Source of the DNA: Oscillospiraceae bacterium
GTDB lineage: Bacteria > Bacillota > Clostridia > Oscillospirales > Oscillospiraceae
Assembly (NCBI GenBank): GCA_024697625.1
Contig: JAILFJ010000028.1
Coordinates: 1 to 64,000 of the forward strand
Reading direction: 5' to 3'
DNA: 64,000 bases
Part shown: piece by piece, positions 27,522 through 37,411 of the stretch
Layout: each line of letters opens with the position of its first letter
Numbering within the stretch: the stretch's first letter is position 1
Program-made: the position numbers and the translations under genes
The notes under the pieces: model-generated
What the model was told of the DNA's origin: nothing
Database searches by the model: none
Seen by the model: the letters and a program-made list of their open reading frames with translations, nothing else

Positions 27522-28578
27522 CCCTGCCGATACTGTTTATAAGATAATCAAGACTGATTCTCTTTTTCTCATCGATGATCTTAAAAACGGCGTTATAATC
27601 AATGACTTTGCTCAAAACATCCATTTCAGAGGTCAGTGTTCTGTCTCCGATTGCCAGAAAATCAAGCAGATCATTTACCTTCCTGATTCTGCTCGGTTTT
27701 GTAAGATAACATCCGAATTGCTTTCTGTTAAGAACGGAGAATACAGCGCCGTGAAAAGTCCCCGTGAACACGTATTCGGCATGACGAAAGAACTCGACCC
27801 ATTCAAAAGGGGAAAGGTTTACTGTAATGGCATCATATCGTTTATCGCACTCACCGGCACCGTAAATCCTGTAATTGTTCTGATTGGCATAATCTATTAT
27901 TTTTCGAAATATTTCCTCCGGAAGTTTTTCGCAATAATAGAATAGAATATACTTTTCCTTAGGTTCAAAACTCTTCGTCGCCGGGAATTCTGCAAGAAAC
28001 GTAGGATCAAGAACCATGGTACACTTTTTGTCGGTTATTGATTCAACCATTTTTTTCGTATTCCCATCTCTCGCGGAAAGGCTGTCAAAACTCTGGATCC
28101 CCTTTCTGACATAATCTGGGATCGGATCTTCCGGCGTTGTTTTTCCTAAACTCGGAGCATAGGATATCAGCTTTCCACATTTAAGACCGATTCCGAATTT
28201 TATCTTTGCATTGGCTTTTGAATCCGTATAGTTCCAAACTTCATCACTTCCGATAATGATGCAGTCAAAATGCTCCTCATTGATTTTTTTTGCGCTGAAA
28301 CAAGGCGGAGTCATCTTCAGATACTTTTTTCTCGCCGCAGAGAATGCAAGCGGGAGCTTTATTTTTTCCCACCACATTTTAAGTGTCTCTCTGTTTCGGT
28401 AATACCTGAACCAGCCTGCAGTGTTTATGAGAAAATGCCTCATATTCACATAATTGATGATCCATACCTCATCATGGGGAAATAGCCTCTCTATAGCTTC
28501 AGCAAGCGCGTATGCCTGCAGAAAAGCTCCATAATTGCTGATATAATGATGTGTAAGGATGCCGATTTTTCTTACCAT
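27490..28578 (-). CDS. Polysaccharide pyruvyl transferase family protein (second copy)
   Basis: A 362-residue PF04230-type enzyme opening KIGILTHHYISNYGAFLQAY, with DCIIIGSDEVWNYTDSK, APSLGK and VFTGTFHGAVFSVLNRK. It overlaps the downstream Fe-S protein gene and follows a GT4 gene by one base. The pair suggests that pyruvylation, or an allied sugar modification, is coupled to a redox step. Confidence 0.82.
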   Translation of the reverse strand: MVRKIGILTHHYISNYGAFLQAYALAEAIERLFPHDEVWIINYVNMRHFLINTAGWFRYYRNRETLKMWWEKIKLPLAFSAARKKYLKMTPPCFSAKKINEEHFDCIIIGSDEVWNYTDSKANAKIKFGIGLKCGKLISYAPSLGKTTPEDPIPDYVRKGIQSFDSLSARDGNTKKMVESITDKKCTMVLDPTFLAEFPATKSFEPKEKYILFYYCEKLPEEIFRKIIDYANQNNYRIYGAGECDKRYDAITVNLSPFEWVEFFRHAEYVFTGTFHGAVFSVLNRKQFGCYLTKPSRIRKVNDLLDFLAIGDRTLTSEMDVLSKVIDYNAVFKIIDEKKRISLDYLINSIGRDETDGKESSL

Positions 28579-28579
28579 C

Positions 28580-29686
28580 TCATTCTCCGTACAGCTTCAG
28601 ATAATGTTCCTGAAGTTTCATTGCCTCAGTCCTGACGTTATAGTGATTTCTCGTGATCATCTCGGTGTTGTCTCTGCGGGATGTGTGTTTCATAGCCTTT
28701 GAAATCGCGTCGATCCAGTCTTTCATACTGCTTGCGGTGCTTAGAAACAAATTGCTGTCAAGGAAGTCAATTTCTCTGGTTATGGTATCAGAAAAAATGC
28801 AGGGAAGATCCGCCGCCTGCGCTTCAACCCCCACGACCGGAAGCCCTTCCCAGACCGAAGGCAGTATAAAGCAGTCAAAAGCCTGATACCATTCATTTGC
28901 ATTCTCAACATTACCGACAAAAAGAACCTTATCGGCAATATGAAGCCGCTCGGCCTTAGCCTTTATCCTGTCCAAAAGCTCTCCGTCCCCGAGAAGTACA
29001 AGAAAAGCAGTTTTATCCCTTCTGGAATAGGCTTCAAAGACATCAAGCAGAAACGTATGGTTTTTCTGCTTCATAAAACGACCTACATGACCCAAAACGT
29101 GCTTATCCTCAAGATGATATTCCCTTCGAATCCTGTTCCTTGTATCTTCGTTGAAAATGAATCTTTCAACTTCTATGGCATTCGGTATCAGAGTATAGTC
29201 GTTGCAAGCAACGACGTTCTTCCCAAAATAGCATTTTGCCGCCTCAATTCCGCACGTGAAATGTTCATTCATGCTGTACGGGAGCATCGCCAGGCAGAAG
29301 TATTTCAGCGGCAGCTTCCAATCCTTTGTTATGCCTGCACCATGTGCATGAAAGATTCTTACAGGGATACCGCTCTTCCTGGCTGCGTTCAGTGCATAGA
29401 CCCCAAAAGCGCCGTTATGTGCCTCAATGATTTTGTAATCATTCATGGAGAATAGCTTCTTCATGAACTGGAGGTATTGTGGGTATTTAACGGGATTCAG
29501 ACCGGGAGTTCGGTATATTTTTCCTCCCATCGACAGGATCTCCTCATCATAAGCACCCTTTTTTGCTTTGTTGCAAAGAAAATCAAACTGTATCTTGCTC
29601 CTGTCAATGTGCCTGTAATAGTTCATAAGCATGGTTTCAATACCGGCCCTGTCCATGTTGCTGACAGAGTGTAGTATCCGTATCAT
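28580..29686 (-). CDS. GT4-family glycosyltransferase
   Basis: A 368-residue GT-B enzyme. It begins MIRILHSVSNMDRAGIETML and carries VLGHVGRFMKQKNHTFLLD, FVGNVENANEWYQAFDCFIL and PSVWEGLPVVGVEAQAADLP (donor-site glutamates). It belongs to the EPS glycosyltransferase set and lies 12 bases from the next gene upstream. Confidence 0.88.
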   Translation of the reverse strand: MIRILHSVSNMDRAGIETMLMNYYRHIDRSKIQFDFLCNKAKKGAYDEEILSMGGKIYRTPGLNPVKYPQYLQFMKKLFSMNDYKIIEAHNGAFGVYALNAARKSGIPVRIFHAHGAGITKDWKLPLKYFCLAMLPYSMNEHFTCGIEAAKCYFGKNVVACNDYTLIPNAIEVERFIFNEDTRNRIRREYHLEDKHVLGHVGRFMKQKNHTFLLDVFEAYSRRDKTAFLVLLGDGELLDRIKAKAERLHIADKVLFVGNVENANEWYQAFDCFILPSVWEGLPVVGVEAQAADLPCIFSDTITREIDFLDSNLFLSTASSMKDWIDAISKAMKHTSRRDNTEMITRNHYNVRTEAMKLQEHYLKLYGE

Positions 29687-29698
29687 AAGCTCTCTCTT

Positions 29699-30868
29699 TC
29701 AGCTCTGATTCTCTCTGCAGACAGAGCTGTAGAGGGATAAAGTCCTGTCGGTAATATCATTCCAGTCATACTTGCTTATAATAAACGCAGCCACGTCTTT
29801 TCTGTACTTTTCAACTGTCTGCGGCTCATCACATAACAGCTGAAGTTTTTCCCTCAGATCAGAGATATCTGACTTTCTGAAAACAACTGCTTGATCCTCC
29901 ACAACTTCCACGCACTCATCGATATCCGATGTGAGACAGCAGTTTCCATAGCTCATTCCTTCAAGAAGGCCCAGCGGCATTCCCTCCAGATCGGAAGGAA
30001 GCGTATAGACATAGGCATTGCTGTAAAGCTCGTCTTTGAGCTCGCCCTGTACAAAACCTGTAAAAATGATTCTCTTATCATCCTGCGCAAGTCTTTCTAT
30101 GTCTGCCGCGAAGTTTTCCGTATCACTGGCACTGCCCGCAATGACGAGCTTCTTATCTGTTTTTACATTCTTGAACGCTTCGATGAGATAACGTATCCCT
30201 TTTTCGGGAACAATCCTTCCCAGAAAAAGAACATAATCATCTTTTCGTAGGCCCCATTGAACCGTGATCCGGTCGGCAGGGCGGAGAATCGGCTTCTCGA
30301 CACCGTTAGGCAGGAAAACAGCATCGACATCGTACGTGTCTCGAAAATATCGCCTGGCGCTATTGCTTAAAACGATGATTCTATCCGCATATTTTGCAGA
30401 CATTTTTTCACCGAAACGGATATACCTCGAAGCAAACCCGCCCCACTTTGCACGCTGCCAGTCGAGTCCGTGAATTGTTACAATTACCTTTTCTCCAAAC
30501 AGCTTCAGCAGCCAGCACATGGCGGCAGGTCCTTCTGCATGAACATGAACAACATCATATCTGCCGAAAATGCATTTTAACGCCGCAAAAAAAGAAGAAG
30601 AAATTGCAGCAAAGCCAGCCTTGTCTATGGTTAAAACCTCTTTTAACACCACGCCTTTATACTCTGACAGCTTCTCTGAGCCATACTGTGCATCACAGAC
30701 ATGTCGGCTTTTCCTGTTATAAAGTACTACCTTATGTCCTGCTTCCGCCATTCTGCTTGACAGTTCCCCGACAACCACTTCAATTCCACCGTCACATGAT
30801 GGGACCCTTTTGTGTCCAAACATTGCAATTACCAGTTTGCTGCTGTCTTTTTTTTCCCTTATTCCCAC
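29699..30868 (-). CDS. GT4-family glycosyltransferase, first gene of the EPS operon
   Basis: A 389-residue GT-B enzyme with a GTG start preceded by AAGGGG. Motifs: VPSCDGGIEVVVGELSSRMA, VHVHAEGPAAMC, VLFLGRIVPEKGIRYLIEAF and PSDLEGMPLGLLEGMSYGNC. The loop CDGGIEV resembles YGGFE in rhamnosyltransferases of the Cps2T type, so the first sugar after the primer may be rhamnose; this is only a guess. The upstream 190 bases should hold the operon promoter, but I see no clear -35/-10 pair. Confidence 0.85.
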   Translation of the reverse strand: MGIREKKDSSKLVIAMFGHKRVPSCDGGIEVVVGELSSRMAEAGHKVVLYNRKSRHVCDAQYGSEKLSEYKGVVLKEVLTIDKAGFAAISSSFFAALKCIFGRYDVVHVHAEGPAAMCWLLKLFGEKVIVTIHGLDWQRAKWGGFASRYIRFGEKMSAKYADRIIVLSNSARRYFRDTYDVDAVFLPNGVEKPILRPADRITVQWGLRKDDYVLFLGRIVPEKGIRYLIEAFKNVKTDKKLVIAGSASDTENFAADIERLAQDDKRIIFTGFVQGELKDELYSNAYVYTLPSDLEGMPLGLLEGMSYGNCCLTSDIDECVEVVEDQAVVFRKSDISDLREKLQLLCDEPQTVEKYRKDVAAFIISKYDWNDITDRTLSLYSSVCRENQS

Positions 30869-31036
30869 AGTTTTCCCCTTGCATAAGTGCTGACAATATT
30901 GTTCAGGAGGCTTCTATCGCCATGTGTTCTGCCCTTGTCTCAGGGCGTATATTAAGCAAATATAAGATGTGGAAAGATATATACAGAATGTTATTTTATC
31001 ACAGATAAGAGTAGGAATGCAAGGGGGGGGAGGTGA

Positions 31037-31712
<676 letters not shown>

Positions 31713-31797
31713 CCCGCAAGTCATACCGACCCTACAAAACGCTATAAACTGTTTTACGACACCCGCCCATTCTCCGGGACTTTTTTCATAAGAGGGC

Positions 31798-31829
31798 TTG
31801 ACAGCCGTAATTATATTTGATAAAATATA
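31798..31829 (+). promoter_or_regulatory. Promoter with overlapping palindromic operator for the OhrR-like gene
   Basis: TTGACA (31798-31803) and TAAAAT (31821-31826) are 17 bases apart. A perfect inverted repeat TATATTT-gata-AAATATA (31812-31829) covers the spacer and the -10 box. MarR/OhrR repressors bind AT-rich palindromes of this size placed like this. So the downstream regulator probably represses its own operon until peroxide oxidises it. Confidence 0.75.
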
Positions 31830-31857
31830 TTCGTACCAAACAAACAAGAGGGATGCT

Positions 31858-32322
31858 ATGGAATATGAGTATCGCGAGGCGATGAAGCTGGAGCATCAGC
31901 TGTGCTTCCCGCTTTATGCCGCCGCAAGAAATGTAACCTGTCTGTATACTCCCCTGCTGAAACCCTTGGGCCTGACCTATACACAGTATATCGTCTTTCT
32001 GGTTCTGTGGGAGAAGGACGGAATCTCTGTTACGGAGATCGGCGAAAAGCTGATGCTGGACAACGGGACTCTCTCCCCTCTCCTCAAGAAGATGGAGCAG
32101 GCCGGCTATCTGGTAAGACGCCGGAGCCGGGAAGACGAGCGTGTTGTTGTGGTTTCGCTTACGGAGTCCGGGAGAGCACTTCAGGAAAAACTCAGGGATG
32201 TCCCCGCCGGGGTTGCCGGCTGCATCGATCTGTCCCCTGAGAAAGCGAAGACCCTGTACACCTTGCTCTATGAGCTGTTGGAAAACCAGAAAGCACTTAA
32301 CAGGAACGAAAAAGGAGAATGA
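31858..32322 (+). CDS. MarR/OhrR-family redox regulator
   Basis: A 154-residue winged-helix regulator. The N-terminus LEHQLCFPLYAAARNVTCLY holds the conserved peroxide-sensing Cys (residue 16) of OhrR, with a second Cys at 28. The DNA-binding part reads VTEIGEKLMLDNGTLSPLLKK and the wing RRRSREDERVVVVSLTESG. GAGGG precedes the ATG. It is followed at once by glutathione peroxidase, and an operator palindrome lies in its promoter, so it most likely senses organic peroxides. Confidence 0.88.
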   Translation: MEYEYREAMKLEHQLCFPLYAAARNVTCLYTPLLKPLGLTYTQYIVFLVLWEKDGISVTEIGEKLMLDNGTLSPLLKKMEQAGYLVRRRSREDERVVVVSLTESGRALQEKLRDVPAGVAGCIDLSPEKAKTLYTLLYELLENQKALNRNEKGE

Positions 32323-32324
32323 AA

Positions 32325-32870
32325 ATGAAAACAGTATATGACTTCACAGTAAAAGACCGGCAGGGAAACGACGTCAGCCTGTCAGAGTATCAGGGCAAAG
32401 TCCTGCTGATCGTCAATACAGCAACCGGCTGCGGCTTTACTCCGCATTATGAGCCTCTTGAGAGCATGTACCGGGATCTGCGCGATCAGGGATTCGAGAT
32501 TCTGGATTTCCCCTGCAATCAGTTTGCGAACCAGGCCCCCGGCAGTGATGACGAGATTCACGAGTTCTGCACCCTGAAGTTCGGGACGGAGTTTCCCCAG
32601 TTTATGAAGATCGACGTGAACGGGGAAACCGCAGATCCTCTGTACGCTTTTCTTGCAGCTGAGAAGCCTTTTCAGGGTTTCGGAAAGGGCCTGAAAAACG
32701 CCGCGCTGAACAAATTTGCGGACATGAACAACAAAAAATTCGGCGAGAAGGCCTATATCAAATGGAACTTCACCAAGTTCCTGATCGACCGTGAGGGCAG
32801 GGTCATCGCACGCTTTGAGCCGACCGCAGATATGGAGGACGTCAGGGCGGCGGTCGTAGCGGCTCTGTAA
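32325..32870 (+). CDS. Glutathione/thiol peroxidase
   Basis: A 181-residue peroxidase of the Cys type. It has the active-site segment NTATGCGFTP (Cys 36), DFPCNQFANQAPGS with the catalytic Gln and a second Cys, and WNFTKFLIDREG with the catalytic Trp and Asn. It reduces peroxides in the cytoplasm, probably with thioredoxin. The ATG seven bases after AAGGAG was chosen over one too close. It is coregulated with the OhrR-like gene just upstream. Confidence 0.93.
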   Translation: MKTVYDFTVKDRQGNDVSLSEYQGKVLLIVNTATGCGFTPHYEPLESMYRDLRDQGFEILDFPCNQFANQAPGSDDEIHEFCTLKFGTEFPQFMKIDVNGETADPLYAFLAAEKPFQGFGKGLKNAALNKFADMNNKKFGEKAYIKWNFTKFLIDREGRVIARFEPTADMEDVRAAVVAAL

Positions 32871-32933
32871 GAACGATCTGATTTTCTCGGAATGAGGCGC
32901 AGATCCATCTGAACAATTATGGAGGGAATATAA

Positions 32934-33446
32934 ATGGAATTCAAAGACGTTATCAAAAACCGTTATTCATGCAAGAAGTATTCTGATCGCCAGGTTGAAG
33001 CGGAAAAGCTCGCCGCTGTTCTGAATGCCGGGCGCATGGCTCCGACTGCCAAGAACCTGCAGGAACAGCACATCTATGTGATTCAGTCTCCGGAAGTGCT
33101 GGCCAGGCTTGATTCTGTCACCCCCTGTCGCTACGGGGCCCCGACCGTCCTTGTCGTAGCCTTCGACAGCAGTAATGTCTTCACCTATCCCGGCGGCAAA
33201 CGGGATTCCGGTGTGGAGGATGCCACCATTGTCGCCACCCATATGATTCTGGCTGCCGCGGACGAAGGCGTGGACAGCTGCTGGGTCAATTACCTGGATC
33301 CGGAAAAGCTGGCTGAGGTTCTGGGCCTGCCCGAGAACGAGGAAGTGCTGATGGTCATGGATCTGGGCTATGCCGCCGAAGGTACCGGTCCGCTTCCCAA
33401 TCACAGCAGCCGGAAAGCACTGGAACAGACGGTTACGTATCTGTGA
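32934..33446 (+). CDS. Nitroreductase-family flavoprotein
   Basis: A 170-residue FMN-dependent nitroreductase. It opens with FKDVIKNRYSCKKYSDRQVE (the R(R/Y)S-type FMN phosphate site) and LNAGRMAPTAKNLQ, and ends with MVMDLGYAAEGTGPLP. GGAGGG precedes the ATG. It lies 63 bases after the peroxidase and shares the end of its stop codon with the CDF gene, so it is probably part of the oxidative-stress operon. Confidence 0.9.
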   Translation: MEFKDVIKNRYSCKKYSDRQVEAEKLAAVLNAGRMAPTAKNLQEQHIYVIQSPEVLARLDSVTPCRYGAPTVLVVAFDSSNVFTYPGGKRDSGVEDATIVATHMILAAADEGVDSCWVNYLDPEKLAEVLGLPENEEVLMVMDLGYAAEGTGPLPNHSSRKALEQTVTYL

Positions 33447-34597
33447 TGAACCGGATTCAGGAAGCAGAGGTCACGGAAGGTGTAAACAGCTCCCGCGAAA
33501 AAATCATCGTAAGAACCAGCATCATAGGGATCATTGCCAACGTTTTTCTGGCCGGATTCAAGGCGGTTATCGGTCTGATGACCAACTCGCTGGCCATTGT
33601 GCTCGACGCTGTCAACAACATCTCCGACGCCGGCAGTTCCCTGATCACCATCATCGGTACCAAGCTGGCCGGCAAGGAGCCGGACAAAAAGCATCCCTTC
33701 GGATACGGCCGCATCGAGTATCTGAGTGCGATGATCATCTCCGTGATCGTTCTCTATGCCGGTTTCAGTTCTTTCATTGAATCCGTCAGACAGATCATTC
33801 ATCCGGAGACCCCGGATTACAGCACGGTGTCTCTGATCATCATCGCTGTTGCCGTGGTGGTGAAGATCCTTCTGGGACGCTATGTCAAGGGTGTCGGCGT
33901 GCAGGTCGGCTCGGACAGTCTGATCAATTCCGGTACAGATGCGACGCTGGATTCCATTATCTCGGCCTCCACACTTGTCGCTGCCGGGATTTTCCTGATC
34001 TTCCATCTTTCTCTGGAGGCCTGGCTCAGTGCTTTGATCTCTGTTGTCATCATCCGTTCCGGCATCGAGATGCTTCGGGATACGATCTCGCAGATTCTGG
34101 GCGAGAAGAATGATCCTGAGCTTGCCAGAAGCATCAGGCAGACCGTCACCGGTTTCCGGGAAGTGCAGGGAGCTTACGATCTGGTGCTGAACAACTACGG
34201 CCCGGATGCCTGGAACGGTTCCATTCACATCGAGGTACCGGACACCTGTACGGCCGATCAGCTGGATCAACTGATCCGGAGCATCCAGACGGCCGTATAC
34301 AGGCAGCACCAGGTCATTCTGACGGCAATCGGCGTATACTCGGTGAATACGAAGGATCCGGAAGTGATCGAGACCCTTCAGAAGCTGCGGCAGATTGTTT
34401 TTTCTCATGAGCACGTAAAGCAGCTGCATGGCTTCTATCTGGTGAAGGAACAGAACGCAATGCGTTTCGATATCGTGGTCAGCTTCGACGCAAAGGATCG
34501 CAGAGAAGTATATCGCGATGTGGTTTCCGATGTGCAGAAGGCTTTTCCGAACTACACGCTGCAGGTTGCTATGGATACGGATTTTGCCGAAGAATAG
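33446..34597 (+). CDS. Cation diffusion facilitator metal exporter
   Basis: A 383-residue CDF transporter with six helices and a C-terminal cytoplasmic domain. The metal-site segments are NSLAIVLDAVNNISDAGSS in helix 2 and GTDATLDSIISASTLVAAG in helix 5. KKHPFGYGRIEYLSA between helices is the family mark. In place of the usual HxxxD, helices 2 and 5 carry DxxxD (DAVNNISD, TDATLDS), which may point to manganese or iron rather than zinc. Its ATG overlaps the nitroreductase stop. Confidence 0.9.
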   Translation: MNRIQEAEVTEGVNSSREKIIVRTSIIGIIANVFLAGFKAVIGLMTNSLAIVLDAVNNISDAGSSLITIIGTKLAGKEPDKKHPFGYGRIEYLSAMIISVIVLYAGFSSFIESVRQIIHPETPDYSTVSLIIIAVAVVVKILLGRYVKGVGVQVGSDSLINSGTDATLDSIISASTLVAAGIFLIFHLSLEAWLSALISVVIIRSGIEMLRDTISQILGEKNDPELARSIRQTVTGFREVQGAYDLVLNNYGPDAWNGSIHIEVPDTCTADQLDQLIRSIQTAVYRQHQVILTAIGVYSVNTKDPEVIETLQKLRQIVFSHEHVKQLHGFYLVKEQNAMRFDIVVSFDAKDRREVYRDVVSDVQKAFPNYTLQVAMDTDFAEE

Positions 34598-34680
34598 ACT
34601 TTGACCCGTCCGCTGCCGGTGGCACTTTTGAAGAGCAGGAACTGTTTTATTCGCTGAACCAGTCATAAAGGAGATTCACT

Positions 34681-37245
34681 ATGTATACGATCAACGTAAA
34701 CGGCAAGGACTACTGCTCGGAACAGGACAAGAAGCTGCTTCGCTTTCTGCGCGACGATCTTCATCTGACTGCGGCGAAGGACGGGTGCAGCGAGGGTATA
34801 TGCGGGACCTGTACCGTGCTGATCGACGGGAAAAAAATCAAGGCCTGCACCATGCCGATCAGCAGACTGGCAGGAAAAAAAGTCGTAACCGTGGAGGGGA
34901 TCCCTGCGGAAGAGATGCGAGTCTATGAGCACTGCTTTGCTGAGGCAGGTGCTGTTCAGTGCGGCTTCTGTATCCCTGGGATGATCATTTCCGCAAAAAG
35001 CCTTCTGGACCGCAATTTAAATCCAACGGCCGAGGATGTCAGAAAAGCGATCCGCGGGAATCTCTGCCGCTGCACAGGCTACAAGAAGATTGAAGAGGCC
35101 ATTCTGATGGCCGCAGAATTTTTCCGGGAAAAACGGGATATCCCTGAGGATCCCCACCACCTGAAGGTCGATCAGCGCTTCAGGCGCATCGATGCGAAAG
35201 AAAAGATCAACGGCACCGGGATCTATGCGGACGACCTGTATTTTGACGGGATGCTCTATGCCAGATGCGTCTATTCAAAGTATCCCCGTGCAAGGATTGA
35301 CCGGATTGACGTAAGCAAGGCAGAAGCCCATCCCGCCTGTTTCCGGGTCCTGACCAGAAAGGACGTCCCCTGCAACATCATCGGGCATCTGAAACAGGAC
35401 TGGGATGTGATGCTGGGTGAGGGAGAGATCACCAAATATGTCGGGAACGTTCTCTCCGTCGTCGCCAGCGAGGATTCTGAAGCGCTGCAGGAAATCGCAT
35501 CTCTGGTGGAGGTGGATTATACCCCTCTCACACCGGTCACCACACCGGAGGATGCCCTGAAGTTTGACGCGCCTCTGATTCATCCGGACGGCAACGTGAT
35601 GAGCCGCTCCTCTCTGCAGCGCGGGGATGCTGACGCTGCCATCCGTGCCTCCAGATACGTAGTTACAAGAAAATACAGAACTACCTGGCAGGAGCACGGC
35701 TTCATGGAACCCGAATGCGCGGTAGCACTGCCTGAGGGCGAGGACGGAATCCTGGTCTACACCACCAGTCAGTCGGTCTATGACGTACAGCGCGAATGCT
35801 CCAAAATGCTCAATGTGCCGCCTGAGAAGGTACATGCGAGGGCAGCACTGGTAGGCGGCGGCTTTGGCGGAAAAGAGGACATGACGGTACAGCCTTACGC
35901 GGTTCTGATGGCTTATATGACCAGGCGCCCCGTCAAGCTGAAGTACTCGCGTCAGGAGTCTCTGGACTACCATGTCAAGCGGCATCCCATGACCATGGAA
36001 TTCACCACGGCCTGTGATGAAAACGGAAAGCTCACAGCGATGAAGGGCGTTATCATCGCCGACACCGGCGCCTATGCTTCTCTGGGCGGTCCGGTTCTGG
36101 CCAGAGCCTGCACGCACGCAGCCGGCCCTTATAATTACCAGAATCTGGATATCTTCGGGATGAGCGTCTATACCAACAATGTGGTCTCCGGCGCCTTCCG
36201 CGGCTTCGGAGTGACTCAGAGCTGTTTTGCCACCGAGCAGAATATCAACCTCCTGGCAGAGATGGTCGGGCTGGATCCCTGGGAGTTCCGGCGCCGCAAC
36301 TGCATCCGCCCGGGCGATCGTCTGCCGAACGGTCAGATTGCCGATCCCAACTGCAAGATGGCCGAATGCCTCGATGCGGTGAAGGATGCATACTACAGCA
36401 GCAGATATGCCGGTCTCGCCGTCGGCTTCAAGAACGCAGGCACAGGGATGGGCATGCCGGACACAGGGCGATGCCTTCTGAGTGTGGAGGGCGGAAAGAT
36501 CCACATCCGCACATCTGCTTCCTGCATGGGTCAGGGTATCGGTCAGATGTGTCTGACTCAGATCTGCGATGTGACCGATCTGGATCCTGCGCTCTTCGTC
36601 CACGAGCCTGCCGACACCGTCAGGACCCCCGATGCCGGGACCTCTACCGCTTCGAGACAGACCGCCGTCACCGGCGAGGCCTCCCGCCGCGCCGCACAGC
36701 TGCTGAAGGCAGAACTGGAGGACGGCAAGACTCTTTCAGATCTGGAAGGCCGGCAGTTTCTCGGCGAGTTCTCGCCTAAAACAGACAGGCTCGGCACGGT
36801 CAGCGACAATCCGATCAGCCACGTGGCCTATTCTTATGCTGCGCAGGTGATCGTTCTGGATGATAACGGCAGGATCGCAAAAGCGGTCTCAGCCTTTGAT
36901 ATCGGCACACCGGTGAACATTCAGGCTGCAGAAGGCCAGATCGAAGGCGGGCTTGTCATGGGCATAGGTTACGGCGTCACCGAGAAGTATGAGTGTGTGG
37001 ACGGTTTCCCGAAGAGCAGGTTCGGTACGGTCGGCTTTATGCGCGCCGACGAGGTGCCGGAGATGGAGACCATCCTGATCCGTCCCTCGGACGGGGAGAA
37101 GTCCCCCTATTCCAACGGCGCCAAAGGCTGCGGAGAGCTCTGTATGATCCCTGTCGCGCCCGCCTGTGCCTCCGCCTACTACCGTTATGACGGCAGGTTC
37201 CGGCAGAGCCTTCCCCTCTCAAACACGCCGTATCGCAAGGATTAA
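34681..37245 (+). CDS. Xanthine-dehydrogenase-like molybdenum hydroxylase (fused 2Fe-2S and molybdopterin)
   Basis: An 854-residue enzyme. Residues 1-75 hold the plant-type 2Fe-2S site (Cys 36, 41, 44, 56) and 80-140 the helical 2Fe-2S site (Cys 94, 97, 129, 131). The rest is the molybdopterin part with ALVGGGFGGKED, SGAFRGFGVTQ and, near the C-terminus, GAKGCGELC with the catalytic Glu. Length and layout fit the selenium-dependent xanthine dehydrogenase group, which inserts a labile selenium ligand and acts on purines. No FAD subunit is present here, so another partner must take the electrons. It faces the ygeW operon. Confidence 0.88.
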   Translation: MYTINVNGKDYCSEQDKKLLRFLRDDLHLTAAKDGCSEGICGTCTVLIDGKKIKACTMPISRLAGKKVVTVEGIPAEEMRVYEHCFAEAGAVQCGFCIPGMIISAKSLLDRNLNPTAEDVRKAIRGNLCRCTGYKKIEEAILMAAEFFREKRDIPEDPHHLKVDQRFRRIDAKEKINGTGIYADDLYFDGMLYARCVYSKYPRARIDRIDVSKAEAHPACFRVLTRKDVPCNIIGHLKQDWDVMLGEGEITKYVGNVLSVVASEDSEALQEIASLVEVDYTPLTPVTTPEDALKFDAPLIHPDGNVMSRSSLQRGDADAAIRASRYVVTRKYRTTWQEHGFMEPECAVALPEGEDGILVYTTSQSVYDVQRECSKMLNVPPEKVHARAALVGGGFGGKEDMTVQPYAVLMAYMTRRPVKLKYSRQESLDYHVKRHPMTMEFTTACDENGKLTAMKGVIIADTGAYASLGGPVLARACTHAAGPYNYQNLDIFGMSVYTNNVVSGAFRGFGVTQSCFATEQNINLLAEMVGLDPWEFRRRNCIRPGDRLPNGQIADPNCKMAECLDAVKDAYYSSRYAGLAVGFKNAGTGMGMPDTGRCLLSVEGGKIHIRTSASCMGQGIGQMCLTQICDVTDLDPALFVHEPADTVRTPDAGTSTASRQTAVTGEASRRAAQLLKAELEDGKTLSDLEGRQFLGEFSPKTDRLGTVSDNPISHVAYSYAAQVIVLDDNGRIAKAVSAFDIGTPVNIQAAEGQIEGGLVMGIGYGVTEKYECVDGFPKSRFGTVGFMRADEVPEMETILIRPSDGEKSPYSNGAKGCGELCMIPVAPACASAYYRYDGRFRQSLPLSNTPYRKD

Positions 37246-37273
37246 ACCGAACGGATGTTCCTCCGTTTCCATA

Positions 37274-37313
37274 CAGAGACAGAGCCGGGCAGCGTCGCCC
37301 GGCTCTGTCTCTG
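37274..37313. terminator. Bidirectional terminator after the xanthine-dehydrogenase gene
   Basis: A 17-bp perfect inverted repeat (CAGAGACAGAGCCGGGC at 37274-37290, GCCCGGCTCTGTCTCTG at 37297-37313) with a 6-base loop, followed by TTCTTTATTC on plus. It ends both the Xdh-like transcript and the minus-strand ygeW operon. Confidence 0.85.
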
Positions 37314-37411
37314 TTCTTTATTCACCGATTTATCAAAGCCTGCCGCGGCTCCTCCGGAAGGCCGGCGAGGGCGCTGCATATGTGTTCCCGCTGCGCCTCC
37401 GTCCGGGTTCT

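Noticed and set aside
31022..31029. Run of G before the recombinase remnant as a phase-variable tract
   Set aside because: It lies before a gene that is already dead by internal deletion, so there is no reason to give it a role.
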